A DNA stretch of 64,000 nucleotides from a bacterium (GTDB lineage Bacteria > Sysuimicrobiota > Sysuimicrobiia > Sysuimicrobiales > Segetimicrobiaceae), in NCBI GenBank assembly GCA_035295165.1, contig DATGJN010000091.1, positions 1 to 64,000 on the forward strand, given 5' to 3'. The notes under the pieces are model-generated. The model saw only the letters and a program-made list of their open reading frames with translations. It had not been told where the DNA came from and did no database searches. Each line of letters opens with the position of its first letter. Within the stretch, counting starts at the first letter, position 1. Positions 40,602 through 49,758 of this stretch are shown one piece after another. The translations under genes were made by a program, and so were the position numbers.

Positions 40602-42131
40602 ATGCTACGGTGTCCCACGATCGAACAACTGCGAGAGATTGCGCAGGATCACGGGCTGCACCTGAGCGATGCGGACCTGGAGTCGTTTCGTCGGCTGGTG
40701 GCGCAATCGCTGGAGTCGTACCGGCGCGTCGACCGGCTCATCGACCCGATTCCGCCAATTGCGTATCCCCGCACGCCGGGATACCGTCCGCGGCCCCAGG
40801 ACAACCCGTACAACGCGTGGTACCGAAAGTGCTCGATCAAGGGAGCGCCGGACGGTCCCCTGCGTGGGAAACGGGTGGCGATCAAAGACAATGTGTGCGT
40901 TGCCGGCGTTCCCATGATGAACGGATCTTCGATTCTCGAGGGGTACATCCCCGAGTTCGATGCAACGATCGTGACCAGGATCTTGGACGCCGGCGGGGAG
41001 ATCGTCGGCAAATCGACCTGCGAGAACCTCTGTTTCTCCGGAAGCAGCTTTACCTCCGATACCGGTCCGGTGCCGAATCCCCACGATCCGTCCCGTTCGG
41101 TTGGGGGCTCATCCACGGGCAGTGCGGTGCTGCTTGTGATGGACGAATGTGACATGGCAATCGGCGGCGACCAAGGGGGATCGATCGCCCACCCCAGCGC
41201 CTGGACCGGAGTCTATGGCCTCAAGCCGACCTACGGGCTCGTCCCCTATACGGGCATCTTCCCGATCGAGCACACGCTGGACCACATCGGCCCGATGGCC
41301 ACCACGGTGGCCGACGTCGCGCTGCTGTTGGAGGTGCTCGCGGGAGCCGATGGCCTCGATCCTCGGCAACGCGACGTGCGGACGGAGACGTACACCGCCG
41401 CGCTCGGCCGCGACGCCCGAGGCTTGCGAATCGGGGTGCTCGAAGAGGCGTTCGGCTGGCCGAACCGTTCGGAGCCTGACGTCGACGACGCGGTGCGCAG
41501 AGCGGCCGCTACCTTCGCCGAGTTGGGCGCGACCGTGCGGAATGTTTCTGTTCCGATGCACCGGGACGGATTTGACATCTGGAACTGCATCGCCATCGAG
41601 GGCGCCGCCGCCCTGATGGTGGACGGCAACGCGATGGGCACGAACTGGAAAGGCCAGTACAGCGTGTCGCTGCTCGAGGCGTTTGCTCGAGGTCGCCTGT
41701 GCGAGGCCGATAGCCTGCCGGAGACCGTGAAGTTCGTGATGCTGATGGCGCGGCACATGCGGCAACAGTATCACGGGCGCTACTACGCGAAGGCGCAGAA
41801 CTTGGGGCGCGTGTTGGCGCGCGCATACGAGGACGCGTTCCGGGACGTCGACCTCCTGCTTCTCCCGACGTTGCCAATGAAGGCGATTCCCCTGCCGGTC
41901 GAGCCGGATCTTACGCCAGAGGAGTTCCTGACGAGCGGGCTCGGGATCAACCACAACACGTGCCCGTTCAACGTGACCGGGCACCCGGCACTCACGATCC
42001 CGTGCGCCAAGTCCGCCGGCCTGCCTATCGGGATGACGCTGGTGGGGCCCGCGTGGGCCGAGTCTACGCTGCTTCGAGCGGGCCATGCGTTTGAGCAGAC
42101 CGGAGCGTACACCGTTCACCTCTCACGCTAG
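40602..42131 (+). CDS. amidase signature family amidase (second copy)
   Basis: This 509-residue amidase starts at an ATG with AAGGAG upstream. The triad Lys is in KRVAIKDNVCVAG (about residue 95), followed by SRSVGGSSTGSAVLL and the nucleophile block GGDQGGSIAHPSAW. An N-terminal extension of about 90 residues (EQLREIAQDHGLHLSDADLE) is typical of amidases related to Asn/Gln-type or mandelamide amidases. It sits between the two permease genes of the peptide importer, so it probably hydrolyses the transported amide. Confidence 0.88.
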   Translation: MLRCPTIEQLREIAQDHGLHLSDADLESFRRLVAQSLESYRRVDRLIDPIPPIAYPRTPGYRPRPQDNPYNAWYRKCSIKGAPDGPLRGKRVAIKDNVCVAGVPMMNGSSILEGYIPEFDATIVTRILDAGGEIVGKSTCENLCFSGSSFTSDTGPVPNPHDPSRSVGGSSTGSAVLLVMDECDMAIGGDQGGSIAHPSAWTGVYGLKPTYGLVPYTGIFPIEHTLDHIGPMATTVADVALLLEVLAGADGLDPRQRDVRTETYTAALGRDARGLRIGVLEEAFGWPNRSEPDVDDAVRRAAATFAELGATVRNVSVPMHRDGFDIWNCIAIEGAAALMVDGNAMGTNWKGQYSVSLLEAFARGRLCEADSLPETVKFVMLMARHMRQQYHGRYYAKAQNLGRVLARAYEDAFRDVDLLLLPTLPMKAIPLPVEPDLTPEEFLTSGLGINHNTCPFNVTGHPALTIPCAKSAGLPIGMTLVGPAWAESTLLRAGHAFEQTGAYTVHLSR

Positions 42132-42206
42132 CGGCCGCAGCGGCACGGCGGCCCGCAGCGGAGGACGCACGGCCGCGAACCGCACACCCACGTGAGGTGG
42201 GCGATC

Positions 42207-43148
42207 ATGCACAAGGGACCGAGACATCCGTCCCAGTGGAACCTCATCCGCCGAGCCATCGTCGCCGACCGACCGGCGCTCGCCGGCCTGTGTTTCATCG
42301 CGGCGGTCGTGTTCGTGAGTGCGGCGATCCCACTTTTCTCCCCGTACGATCCGACGGCTCCGGTGGACGGTCCTCGGCTGGCACCGCCGCTGACTCCCGG
42401 CCATCTCCTCGGCATCGACAGCCAGCAGCGGGACGTGCTGGTACGGCTGCTGTGGGGGGGGCGCATCTCATTGCTCTCTGGCGTCCTGCCGACCGCCGCC
42501 GCCACATTGGTCAGTCTCGCGATGGGCTCGACGGCGGCGTACGTCGGCGGGTTCGCGGAAACGGTGATCATGCGCAGCATGGATGTCCTGTTCGCGTTCC
42601 CAAGCGCGCTGCTGGCGATCGCCATCGCGGGAGCCCTTGGACCGAACGAGCGGAACCAGATGCTGGCGATCGGGATCGTGCTGATCCCGTACATCACGCG
42701 TGTGGTGCATGACTCCGTGCGCGGTATCAAGGTGCTGCCGTATATCGAGGCCAGCCAGTCGCTCGGAGCCTCAACGCGGACCATCCTCGCGCGACACATC
42801 GTGCCCAACGCGTTTCCCCCGGTCATGGCCTACAGCACGACCCTGGTCGGGATGATGATGGTGCTGTCGTCGGGCCTGAGTTTTCTCGGTCTGGGTGTGC
42901 AACCGCCGACCGCTGACTGGGGGGCGATGGTGCGAGACGCCAAGGACGTGCTGAGCGTCGCCCCGTGGCTCTCGACGCTTCCGGGGCTGATGATCCTGCT
43001 CACGGCCCTCGCGTTCAACTACCTGGGAGACGGACTGGCCGATGCGCTCGATCCACAGAGACGCCGGCTGAAGGGTTCGCGGTCGAGGGACATCGACGGG
43101 CGACGGAGCGCGGCGGGAGTCGATCGAGTGAACGCCCGTCCCGCATGA
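42207..43148 (+). CDS. peptide-type ABC transporter permease (DppC/OppC-like)
   Basis: This 313-residue permease starts at ATG 42207 after GAGGTGG; GTG 42192 lies upstream of that site. DppC features are LLGIDSQQRDVLVRLLWGGR, the EAA loop YIEASQSLGASTRTILAR and the block SSGLSFLGLGVQPPTADWG. A 30-residue polar C-terminal tail rich in Arg follows. Partner of the permease at 39500 and of the binding protein just downstream. Confidence 0.9.
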   Translation: MHKGPRHPSQWNLIRRAIVADRPALAGLCFIAAVVFVSAAIPLFSPYDPTAPVDGPRLAPPLTPGHLLGIDSQQRDVLVRLLWGGRISLLSGVLPTAAATLVSLAMGSTAAYVGGFAETVIMRSMDVLFAFPSALLAIAIAGALGPNERNQMLAIGIVLIPYITRVVHDSVRGIKVLPYIEASQSLGASTRTILARHIVPNAFPPVMAYSTTLVGMMMVLSSGLSFLGLGVQPPTADWGAMVRDAKDVLSVAPWLSTLPGLMILLTALAFNYLGDGLADALDPQRRRLKGSRSRDIDGRRSAAGVDRVNARPA

Positions 43149-43221
43149 CGGCGCGCGAAGCCGGCACCACGGCGGGGTATCGGCGACCGCGGCGGGAGTT
43201 TTGATCTGGAGGAGAGAACCG

Positions 43222-43251
43222 ATGTGCCATCCTCGGCGAGGGGGTGTCTGA
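43222..43251 (+). CDS. possible 9-codon leader peptide (MCHPRRGGV) upstream of the peptide-binding protein
   Basis: GGAGGAGAG (43208-43216) is ideally spaced for the ATG at 43222, which opens a 9-codon frame ending in TGA. The TGA overlaps the ATG of the binding-protein gene (TGATG). The same site could instead serve a GTG at 43224 in the binding-protein frame. If translated, the leader would couple or regulate translation of the importer's binding protein. The evidence is only the signal layout. Confidence 0.3.
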   Translation: MCHPRRGGV

Positions 43252-44981
43252 TGAGCGATTCTGATCGTGATCTGCTCGCGAAGCTGAAGGCGGTTCAGGT
43301 CAGCAGGCGTGCGTTTCTCAAGGCGGCGGCGACGACCGCGGCCGGCGCGGCGATCGCATCCCGCGCGCCAACCGCGCAGGCTCAGTCGGCGGCACCCGCG
43401 GCGCTGAGCCCGTCGTCGCTCCTGCCGTCGGGCCGCTACGGGTCGGAAACCTCCGGGGGCACGCCCAAAAAGGGCGGCACGCTCATCTACGGCATGGAGG
43501 GACCGTCGGACATCCTCGACCCGCAGGCCACCGGGTGCTGGCTGACCTATCGCGTGACGTACCAGATGTTTGAGGGGTTGATTACCGAAGACCTGACGAC
43601 GATCGATCGCGTCGCCCCGCCGCTTGTCGGACGGCTGGCCGAGAGCTGGCAGTTGAGCGACGACAAGCTGACCCGCACGTTCAAGCTTCGGAAGGGCGTG
43701 AAGTTCTCCGACGGCACGGACTTCGATGCGAAGGCGGCACTTTGGAATTGGCAGCGGATGTGGGATAAGAAGGCTTCCCAGTACTACGGTCGCGCGAACA
43801 GCTATTGTTCGTACGTGGTCGACGCGATCAAGGACGTTTCGGTTGTCGACGACTATACGTTGAAGATGACGTTCGCGACGCCGTTCGCCGAGTGGGAGCG
43901 CATGACGGTGCAGAGTTTCGGCGAGCCGCTGATGATCAGTCCGGCGCAGGCGCAGAAACTCGGCAACCAAAACTTTGCCGCGCACCCGGCTGGGACCGGC
44001 CCCTACAAGGTGGCCGAGAACGTCCCCAACGATCACATCACGCTCGAGCGATTCGATGGGTACTGGGGACCCAAGCCGAACGCCGACCGGCTCGTGTTTC
44101 GCCAACTCGACGATCCGAGCACGCGCGTCGCGACGCTGCGCAAGGGCGAAGTCGATTTCATACTTGCGCCGCCCCCCGATTCCGTTGCCGCGCTGCGGAA
44201 CGAGGGGTACGTGGTCCTGGCCAGCCACGCCCCGCACATCTGGTATTTCGCGTTCAACCTCAAGGACCCCATCGTCGGCAAGGACAAGCGTATCCGCGAG
44301 GCCATTATCATGGGTGTCGATCGCGAGAGGATGTGCAGCGACCTGCTCAAGAACACCGCGACCGCCGCGTATTCGATGCTGTCGCCGGCGACGCTGGCCT
44401 ACGATCCGAGTTACAAGCCGTACCCGTACAACCCCGCGGCCGCCAAGAAGCTGCTAGCCGAGGCCGGGTATCCCAACGGATTCGAGACGACGCTAGAAAC
44501 CTCCACGGCCGGCTCCGGACAGATGATCCCGGTGTCGATGATCGAGTGGATCCAGCGCGATCTCAAGAAGATCGGGGTCACCGCACACATCAAAACCTAC
44601 GAGTGGGTGACCTACATCGGTATGCTGTTCAAGGGCCGGCCCGCCGGCACCGGGGCCTCTCAGCTTTCGTGGGGGATGACCTCGAACTACTGGAACGACA
44701 TCGTCTTCCGTTCCACGCGACAACCTCCCAACGGTGTCAACTACGGCTTCTACGGGAACCCTCAGGTCGACAAGCTGCTCGATCAGGCGCGTTCCGAGTT
44801 CAACGATACCGCGCGGGCCGCGTTGTACAGGAAGGCGGATCGGATCGCGATGGGACAAGACGTCGCGTTCTGGCCGATCTGCAACGACCTCAACATCGTC
44901 GTGCTGAACAAGAAGGTGCGCGGGTTTGTCAATCCGCCCGAGGAGTGGTTCCAGCTGTCCACTCCGTGGGTCGCTGGCTAA
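43251..44981 (+). CDS. peptide-type ABC transporter substrate-binding protein (Tat leader)
   Basis: This family 5 binding protein of about 576 residues has a twin-arginine leader (VQVSRRAFLKAAATTAAG) and a cleavage region near AQAQSA. The mature domain shows GGTLIYGMEGPSDILDPQAT, TFKLRKGVKFSDGTDFDA, GTGPYKVAENVPNDHITLER and VDKLLDQARSEFNDTA, the standard DppA/OppA landmarks. The start at 43251 gives MSDSDRDLLAK; GTG 43224 would add nine residues. It completes the importer with permeases at 39500 and 42207. Confidence 0.9.
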   Translation: MSDSDRDLLAKLKAVQVSRRAFLKAAATTAAGAAIASRAPTAQAQSAAPAALSPSSLLPSGRYGSETSGGTPKKGGTLIYGMEGPSDILDPQATGCWLTYRVTYQMFEGLITEDLTTIDRVAPPLVGRLAESWQLSDDKLTRTFKLRKGVKFSDGTDFDAKAALWNWQRMWDKKASQYYGRANSYCSYVVDAIKDVSVVDDYTLKMTFATPFAEWERMTVQSFGEPLMISPAQAQKLGNQNFAAHPAGTGPYKVAENVPNDHITLERFDGYWGPKPNADRLVFRQLDDPSTRVATLRKGEVDFILAPPPDSVAALRNEGYVVLASHAPHIWYFAFNLKDPIVGKDKRIREAIIMGVDRERMCSDLLKNTATAAYSMLSPATLAYDPSYKPYPYNPAAAKKLLAEAGYPNGFETTLETSTAGSGQMIPVSMIEWIQRDLKKIGVTAHIKTYEWVTYIGMLFKGRPAGTGASQLSWGMTSNYWNDIVFRSTRQPPNGVNYGFYGNPQVDKLLDQARSEFNDTARAALYRKADRIAMGQDVAFWPICNDLNIVVLNKKVRGFVNPPEEWFQLSTPWVAG

Positions 44982-44992
44982 GAAGCGAGAAG

Positions 44993-45616
44993 ATGGCGGG
45001 GCCGGTCCGCGCGCCGGAGGCCGCGGGCCGGCCCTCTCGTCGCGTTCGTGACGTGCACGAGCTGCCGCTCATCGCGATTGAGTCGCCCGTCGGTTGCGGC
45101 CTCGCCGCCGCGCGGCGGATCTTCGAGGCGCCGGTTGAGCTACTCCGGCTCTGGCCGGGTGTCGAAGAAGTGCGGACGGTCCGCGACGCCTTCGCCGTGA
45201 CCCAGCAGCTCGACTTTCCGTTCTGGGGGGTTCTCCGTCAAGAGTTTGTGGTCCGGATGTACGAACGTCCGCGCGACCGCCGTCAACGATACGCGATCTG
45301 GCAGACCGACGGCTGGCTCTTCGATCGCGCCGTCTTCTGGAAGCTGCGCTCGACGAAGCAGGGCGTCGCGCTGAACTTCGGCAGCCAGCACGCGCTCAGC
45401 AGCGCGCGCTTGGAAGAAGCCGTGAACGTGTATCGGGCCCGCACGATCTGGCCGATGCGTCACGACGCCGATGCGATCCTCGAACGACTCGTGCTCTCGT
45501 TCCTCCACGATCGGCTCGTCGAACTCGACCGAGCCTATGTGGAGCGCGTTCGGAAATGGCTCGGCGCGCGATCCGATTCCGCGGCGATACGGCGCGGAGC
45601 GTCAGGCCCCATCTGA
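44993..45616 (+). CDS. hypothetical SRPBCC-like protein
   Basis: This protein of up to 207 residues has AAARRIFEAPVELLRLWPGV and EEVRTVRDAFAVTQQLDFPF, which recall the start of SRPBCC/START-fold domains, then WQTDGWLFDRAVFWKLR and a helical C-terminus (ERLVLSFLHDRLVELDRAYV). The first 20 codons overlap a GC-rich stretch that could form a hairpin after the binding-protein gene, so GTG 45053 (VHELPLI) is an alternative start. It overlaps the convergent hydantoinase B gene by 15 bp. The function is unknown; SRPBCC is an inference. Confidence 0.6.
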   Translation: MAGPVRAPEAAGRPSRRVRDVHELPLIAIESPVGCGLAAARRIFEAPVELLRLWPGVEEVRTVRDAFAVTQQLDFPFWGVLRQEFVVRMYERPRDRRQRYAIWQTDGWLFDRAVFWKLRSTKQGVALNFGSQHALSSARLEEAVNVYRARTIWPMRHDADAILERLVLSFLHDRLVELDRAYVERVRKWLGARSDSAAIRRGASGPI

Positions 45617-47371
45617 CAGTGTGGACGGCGCGGGACCGTGGCCCCGCGCCGCTGCCCGCAGCCTCGAGGTTGCCGGTTCGTCCAACTCGAAGTCCTCGGG
45701 CAGCAACACCGTCTCATTCTCCGACGCCAGCTGGCGAATCGCGACGCCGTAGTGATCACGCGCTTCGTCGAGGCGCACGTACCCGTTGAGCACGTCCCGC
45801 AGCACGGCGCGCGGATCGCGCGCGAACGGCTCGCCGAACCCGCCGCCCCCGGCGAGTTCGAGCACGGTGCGCCGCTCGGGCGCGAGTTGGTGCGTGCTCT
45901 TGAAGTCGAGCCCCTCGCCCGTGTCGAGGACCGTACGCGCCGGCGCGCCCGCGTGGCCGCCTTCGACCCCTTCCGCCGGGAATCGTGTGCGATCCGCGGT
46001 CGCGGCCACTCCGTAGGTCCGGCCCGTTCGGATCGCGAGCTCGATCGTCTGCCCGAGCCCTCCTCGGTAGCGGCCGGCGCCGCCGGAGCCGTCCCGCAGT
46101 TCGCGTCGGTGGATGAGCACCGGTGCGAGGGTTTCGGTGACTTCTGCGGCAGTGCCTGCGACCCCGCTCGGAAACCCGGTGGCGGAGAGGCCGTCCTTCC
46201 CGGCCCGCGCCCCCATGCCGCCGAGGCAAAAGAACGTGTACGTGAAGGGGTCGTTGGACGTCTCCCCGTGGACGGTGATCAGGCACACCGAGTCGGCTCC
46301 CGCGGCCATCGCGCGGTCGCGCGCCGCGGAGCCCAGCGCGCGGAAGATCGTGCCCGGGAGAAAGTGTCCGACGATTGCGCGGGCTCCGACGGGCGCAGGT
46401 GGCTGCGCGTTCAAGATGCAGTCGGGGGGCGCGATCACGCGGATCGGCCGGAAGCTTCCGTCGTTGTTGGGGACCTCCGGGCTGATCGCTGCCTTGATCG
46501 CGAAGGTGGTGTAGGCCTCCGTGTAGTTCAGCGGGACGTTGATCCCGCGCCGGTTCCGCGGGGAGGTCCCTGTGTAGTCCACGGTCACGGTGTCGCCGGC
46601 GACGACTACTCGGGTCTTGATGCGAATGGGGCGGTCGAACCCGTCCGCGGCCGTCTCGCTCGAATATTCGCCGTCGGGCAGCGTCGCGATCGCGCGCCGC
46701 ATCGCCTCCTCGGAGCGACGAATGATCGTCTCCGACACCGCGTCGAGCGTGTCGAGCCGGAACTCCTCCATCAGCGCCAGCAGGCTCCGGGCGCCGACGT
46801 CGTTGCACGCGACCTGGGCGTGGACGTCCCCGAGCACGGGCACGGGGGCGCGGACGTTCGCGCGCAGGATACGGAACAACGATTCGTTGGGCTCGCCGCG
46901 CTCGTACAGTTTCATGATGGGGATGTATAGGCCTTCCTCATACACATCGTCCGCGTCCGCGGAGAACGGACGCCCCCCGATGTCCAGCGCGTGGCACGTG
47001 TTGGCGAAGAGCCCCACGAGCGTCTGGTGCAGGAAGACCGGTGTCGCCACGGTCAAATCGTGGAGGTGCCCCGACGTCTGCCACGGGTCGTTCGTGATGA
47101 GGACGTCGCCCGGGCTGAGCGTCTCCGCCGGGTACGCCGCGAGAAAATGCTTCATCCCAGTCGCCATGGAGTTGATGTGGCCCGGCGTGCCCGTGACCGA
47201 CTGCGCGATCATGTGGCCCCGCCGATCGAACACGGCGGCCGACAGGTCCTCCGCGTCTCGGACGATCGGTGTGAACGCGGTGCGAATCAGCGCGGCGGCC
47301 TGCTCATTCGCCACCGAAATGAGACGCTGCCAGAGCACCTGCAGGACGATCGGATCGCCCAAGTCCGTCAT
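45602..47371 (-). CDS. hydantoinase B / 5-oxoprolinase family subunit
   Basis: This 589-residue HyuB-type protein shows DPIVLQVLWQRLISVANEQA at the N-terminus, GHINSMATGMKHFL and the block LSPGDVLITNDPWQTSGHL. Near the C-terminus are GGAGRYRGGLGQTIEL and LAGGGGFGEPFARDPRAVL. With HyuA it forms an ATP-dependent enzyme opening hydantoin or 5-oxoproline rings (acetone-carboxylase relatives also exist). The start overlaps the hyuA-type stop as ATGA, indicating tight translational coupling. Confidence 0.92.
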   Translation of the reverse strand: MTDLGDPIVLQVLWQRLISVANEQAAALIRTAFTPIVRDAEDLSAAVFDRRGHMIAQSVTGTPGHINSMATGMKHFLAAYPAETLSPGDVLITNDPWQTSGHLHDLTVATPVFLHQTLVGLFANTCHALDIGGRPFSADADDVYEEGLYIPIMKLYERGEPNESLFRILRANVRAPVPVLGDVHAQVACNDVGARSLLALMEEFRLDTLDAVSETIIRRSEEAMRRAIATLPDGEYSSETAADGFDRPIRIKTRVVVAGDTVTVDYTGTSPRNRRGINVPLNYTEAYTTFAIKAAISPEVPNNDGSFRPIRVIAPPDCILNAQPPAPVGARAIVGHFLPGTIFRALGSAARDRAMAAGADSVCLITVHGETSNDPFTYTFFCLGGMGARAGKDGLSATGFPSGVAGTAAEVTETLAPVLIHRRELRDGSGGAGRYRGGLGQTIELAIRTGRTYGVAATADRTRFPAEGVEGGHAGAPARTVLDTGEGLDFKSTHQLAPERRTVLELAGGGGFGEPFARDPRAVLRDVLNGYVRLDEARDHYGVAIRQLASENETVLLPEDFELDEPATSRLRAAARGHGPAPSTLSDGA

Positions 47372-49500
47372 CGGTGCACGCGCCTCTCTCCGGACGTCGC
47401 CGTGCCTTCCCCGCGCGAGCCCGCGAGCTCCACCACGACGCTCAGGAACGCGTCCACACGGGCGCGGGCCCCGGGGCCGACGACAACCGTAGACTCACGT
47501 TCCTCGATGATCGCCGGGCCCTCGACGGTCGTCCCCGGCCCGAGCCGGTATCGATCGTACACCGGCGTCTCGACGAACGCTCCGGTGTCCCCGAAGTACG
47601 CGCGGCGCGAGCCCTTGCGCGCGTCCGGCGCGGCGCCGGCGTCAGGCTCGCCGGCGGCCAGCTGGAGGCCGGGCCGGGGCCCCCGGACGGTCACGCGCCA
47701 GTTCACAACCTCGAGGCCCGACCCGGGCACCGTGCGGCCGTACAGGTCGCGGTACTGTTGCTCGAATGTGCGTCGAATGTCGTTGACCCGCGAGGCGTCC
47801 AGCCTGCCGGCGGGCGCGGGGACGTTGACGTCGGACCCCTGCCCTTCGTACCGTAGGTCGCACGAACGCCGCACGCCGATCTCGGCGTCTGCGAGTCCGG
47901 CCGCCGAGAGCAGCGCGCGGCCCTGGCGCTCCATGTCGTCGAGGAACACGTTGACCCGCGTCCAGTCGAGCTCCGACAGGCGCGCGTACCATCCCTGGAC
48001 GAACTCGAAGGACAGCGGGGCCGTGAGGAAGCCCACGGCGGAGGCGACGCCCGCGCCGGGCGGCACAATGATCGACGGGGATCCCAGAAGGGCCCCGACC
48101 CCGTGCGCGTGCACCGGACCGGCGCCGCCGAACGCAAAGATCGAGTACGCGCGCGGATCCTTCCCCCGCTCGATCAGGTGGACATGGGCAGCGTTCGCCA
48201 TGTTCTCGTTCACGATGCGATGAATCCCCCAAGCAGCGTGAATTGGGTCGAGCCCCAGGGGGCCGCCGACGTGCTCCATGACCGCGCGGCTGGCCCGCTC
48301 GAGATCCAACGGCATCCGCCCCCCGAGGAAGTAGTCGGGGTCCAGGTACCCGAGGAGCAGATCCGCGTCCGTGACGGTGGGGAGCGTGCCGCCGCCCCCG
48401 TAACATGCGGGGCCGGGCTTCGCGCCCGCGCTCTCCGGTCCGACGCGGATGAGGCCGAGTTGGTCGACGCGGGCGATGCTGCCGCCGCCGGCACCGATCT
48501 CGATCATCTCGATCACGGGAATCCGCACGGGGAGCCCGCTCCCGCGGGCGAACCGGTATACGCGCGCCACCTCGAACCCCGGAGCGACGAGCGGCTCGCC
48601 GTCGTCGATGACCGCGAGCTTCGCTGTGGTGCCGCCCATGTCGAAGGACAGCAACCGGGGCGTGCTCGCGAGGCGGCCGACGTTGCCGGCGGCCAGCGCT
48701 CCGCCCGCCGGCCCCGACTCGAGAATCCGAACGGGAAGCTCGCGCGCCGTCGCGGTCTTGATCAGCCCGCCGCTGGATTGCATGAGGAAGAAGGCCCCGC
48801 GAAATCCGGCGGTGTCCAGCTCGCGCTCGAGCCGCGCGAGGTAACTGTCCACGCGCGCCTGCACGTACGCGTTGCACAGCGTTGTGGAGGCGCGCTCATA
48901 CTCCTTGATCTCGGGCGCCACGCGCGACGACAGCGAGATCCGGAGACGCGGGGCGGCAGCGTTCGCGATCTCCGCGACGGCGCGCTCGTGTGTGGGGTTG
49001 CGGTAACTGTGCAGGAGACAGATCGCGAGGGCTTCGATGCCGCGCTGTTCGAGTCGCCGAAGCAGCTGTGCGACCTGGTCGCGGTTCAACGGGTGGATGA
49101 TCTCGCCATCTGCGGACACCCGCTCCTCGATGTCGAAGCGAAGATGCCGGGGCGCAAGCGGCTCGGGGGCCTCCAGCAGTACATCGTACATGTCGTAGCG
49201 CTGCTCCCGCCGGATCTCGATCGCATCCCGGTGTCCCTGCGTCGCGAACAACGCCGTGGGCGACCCAGTGCGCTCGATCAAGGTGTTGATCGCCAACGTG
49301 GTGCCGTGTACCAGCACCTCGACGTCTTTCAGCGACGCCCCCGCGTGCGCGACGGCCTGTCCGACCGCGGCCATGACGCCGTCGGACGGATCGGGATATG
49401 TCGTAAGCACCTTTTCGATGGTGATCCGCCCGGAGCGGTCGTCCACAAGGAGGAGGTCCGTAAACGTCCCCCCGATGTCCACACCCATACGCATCGTCAT
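47368..49500 (-). CDS. hydantoinase A / 5-oxoprolinase family subunit
   Basis: This HyuA-type ATPase subunit of about 710 residues starts near GVDIGGTFTDLLLVDD, the phosphate-binding block of the ASKHA fold. It continues with EVLVHGTTLAINTLIERTG, LSSRVAPEIKEYERASTTL, LLSFDMGGTTAKLAVIDDGE, and GAGGGSIARVD. It pairs with the B subunit for ATP-driven ring opening. The start is placed at ATG 49500; an in-frame ATG at 49494 is also possible and the frame extends upstream to 49581 without conserved sequence. It is divergent from the creatininase relative at 49759. Confidence 0.92.
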   Translation of the reverse strand: MTMRMGVDIGGTFTDLLLVDDRSGRITIEKVLTTYPDPSDGVMAAVGQAVAHAGASLKDVEVLVHGTTLAINTLIERTGSPTALFATQGHRDAIEIRREQRYDMYDVLLEAPEPLAPRHLRFDIEERVSADGEIIHPLNRDQVAQLLRRLEQRGIEALAICLLHSYRNPTHERAVAEIANAAAPRLRISLSSRVAPEIKEYERASTTLCNAYVQARVDSYLARLERELDTAGFRGAFFLMQSSGGLIKTATARELPVRILESGPAGGALAAGNVGRLASTPRLLSFDMGGTTAKLAVIDDGEPLVAPGFEVARVYRFARGSGLPVRIPVIEMIEIGAGGGSIARVDQLGLIRVGPESAGAKPGPACYGGGGTLPTVTDADLLLGYLDPDYFLGGRMPLDLERASRAVMEHVGGPLGLDPIHAAWGIHRIVNENMANAAHVHLIERGKDPRAYSIFAFGGAGPVHAHGVGALLGSPSIIVPPGAGVASAVGFLTAPLSFEFVQGWYARLSELDWTRVNVFLDDMERQGRALLSAAGLADAEIGVRRSCDLRYEGQGSDVNVPAPAGRLDASRVNDIRRTFEQQYRDLYGRTVPGSGLEVVNWRVTVRGPRPGLQLAAGEPDAGAAPDARKGSRRAYFGDTGAFVETPVYDRYRLGPGTTVEGPAIIEERESTVVVGPGARARVDAFLSVVVELAGSRGEGTATSGERRVHR

Positions 49501-49758
49501 CACCCAGGGAACGCTGTCGTGGAGCGAGGGGCTTGGTCTCTCGCAAGGAACGCCGGACACTGGTGTTCTGTCATGCTTCATCTGAGTCCTCTCGCGTCAC
49601 GAGGTGGCGGACAGCCCCGCCGCGAACAGTGGTGCGACCAGCACCTGTCTCGGATCCGGCGTCCCTTGGTCACCAGATGACGACGCTCACACCGCTACGG
49701 CACTGCTCCCTTCTGTTGCGCGTATGTGCGTGCGCAGACCACGCAAGGAGGGCAATCG

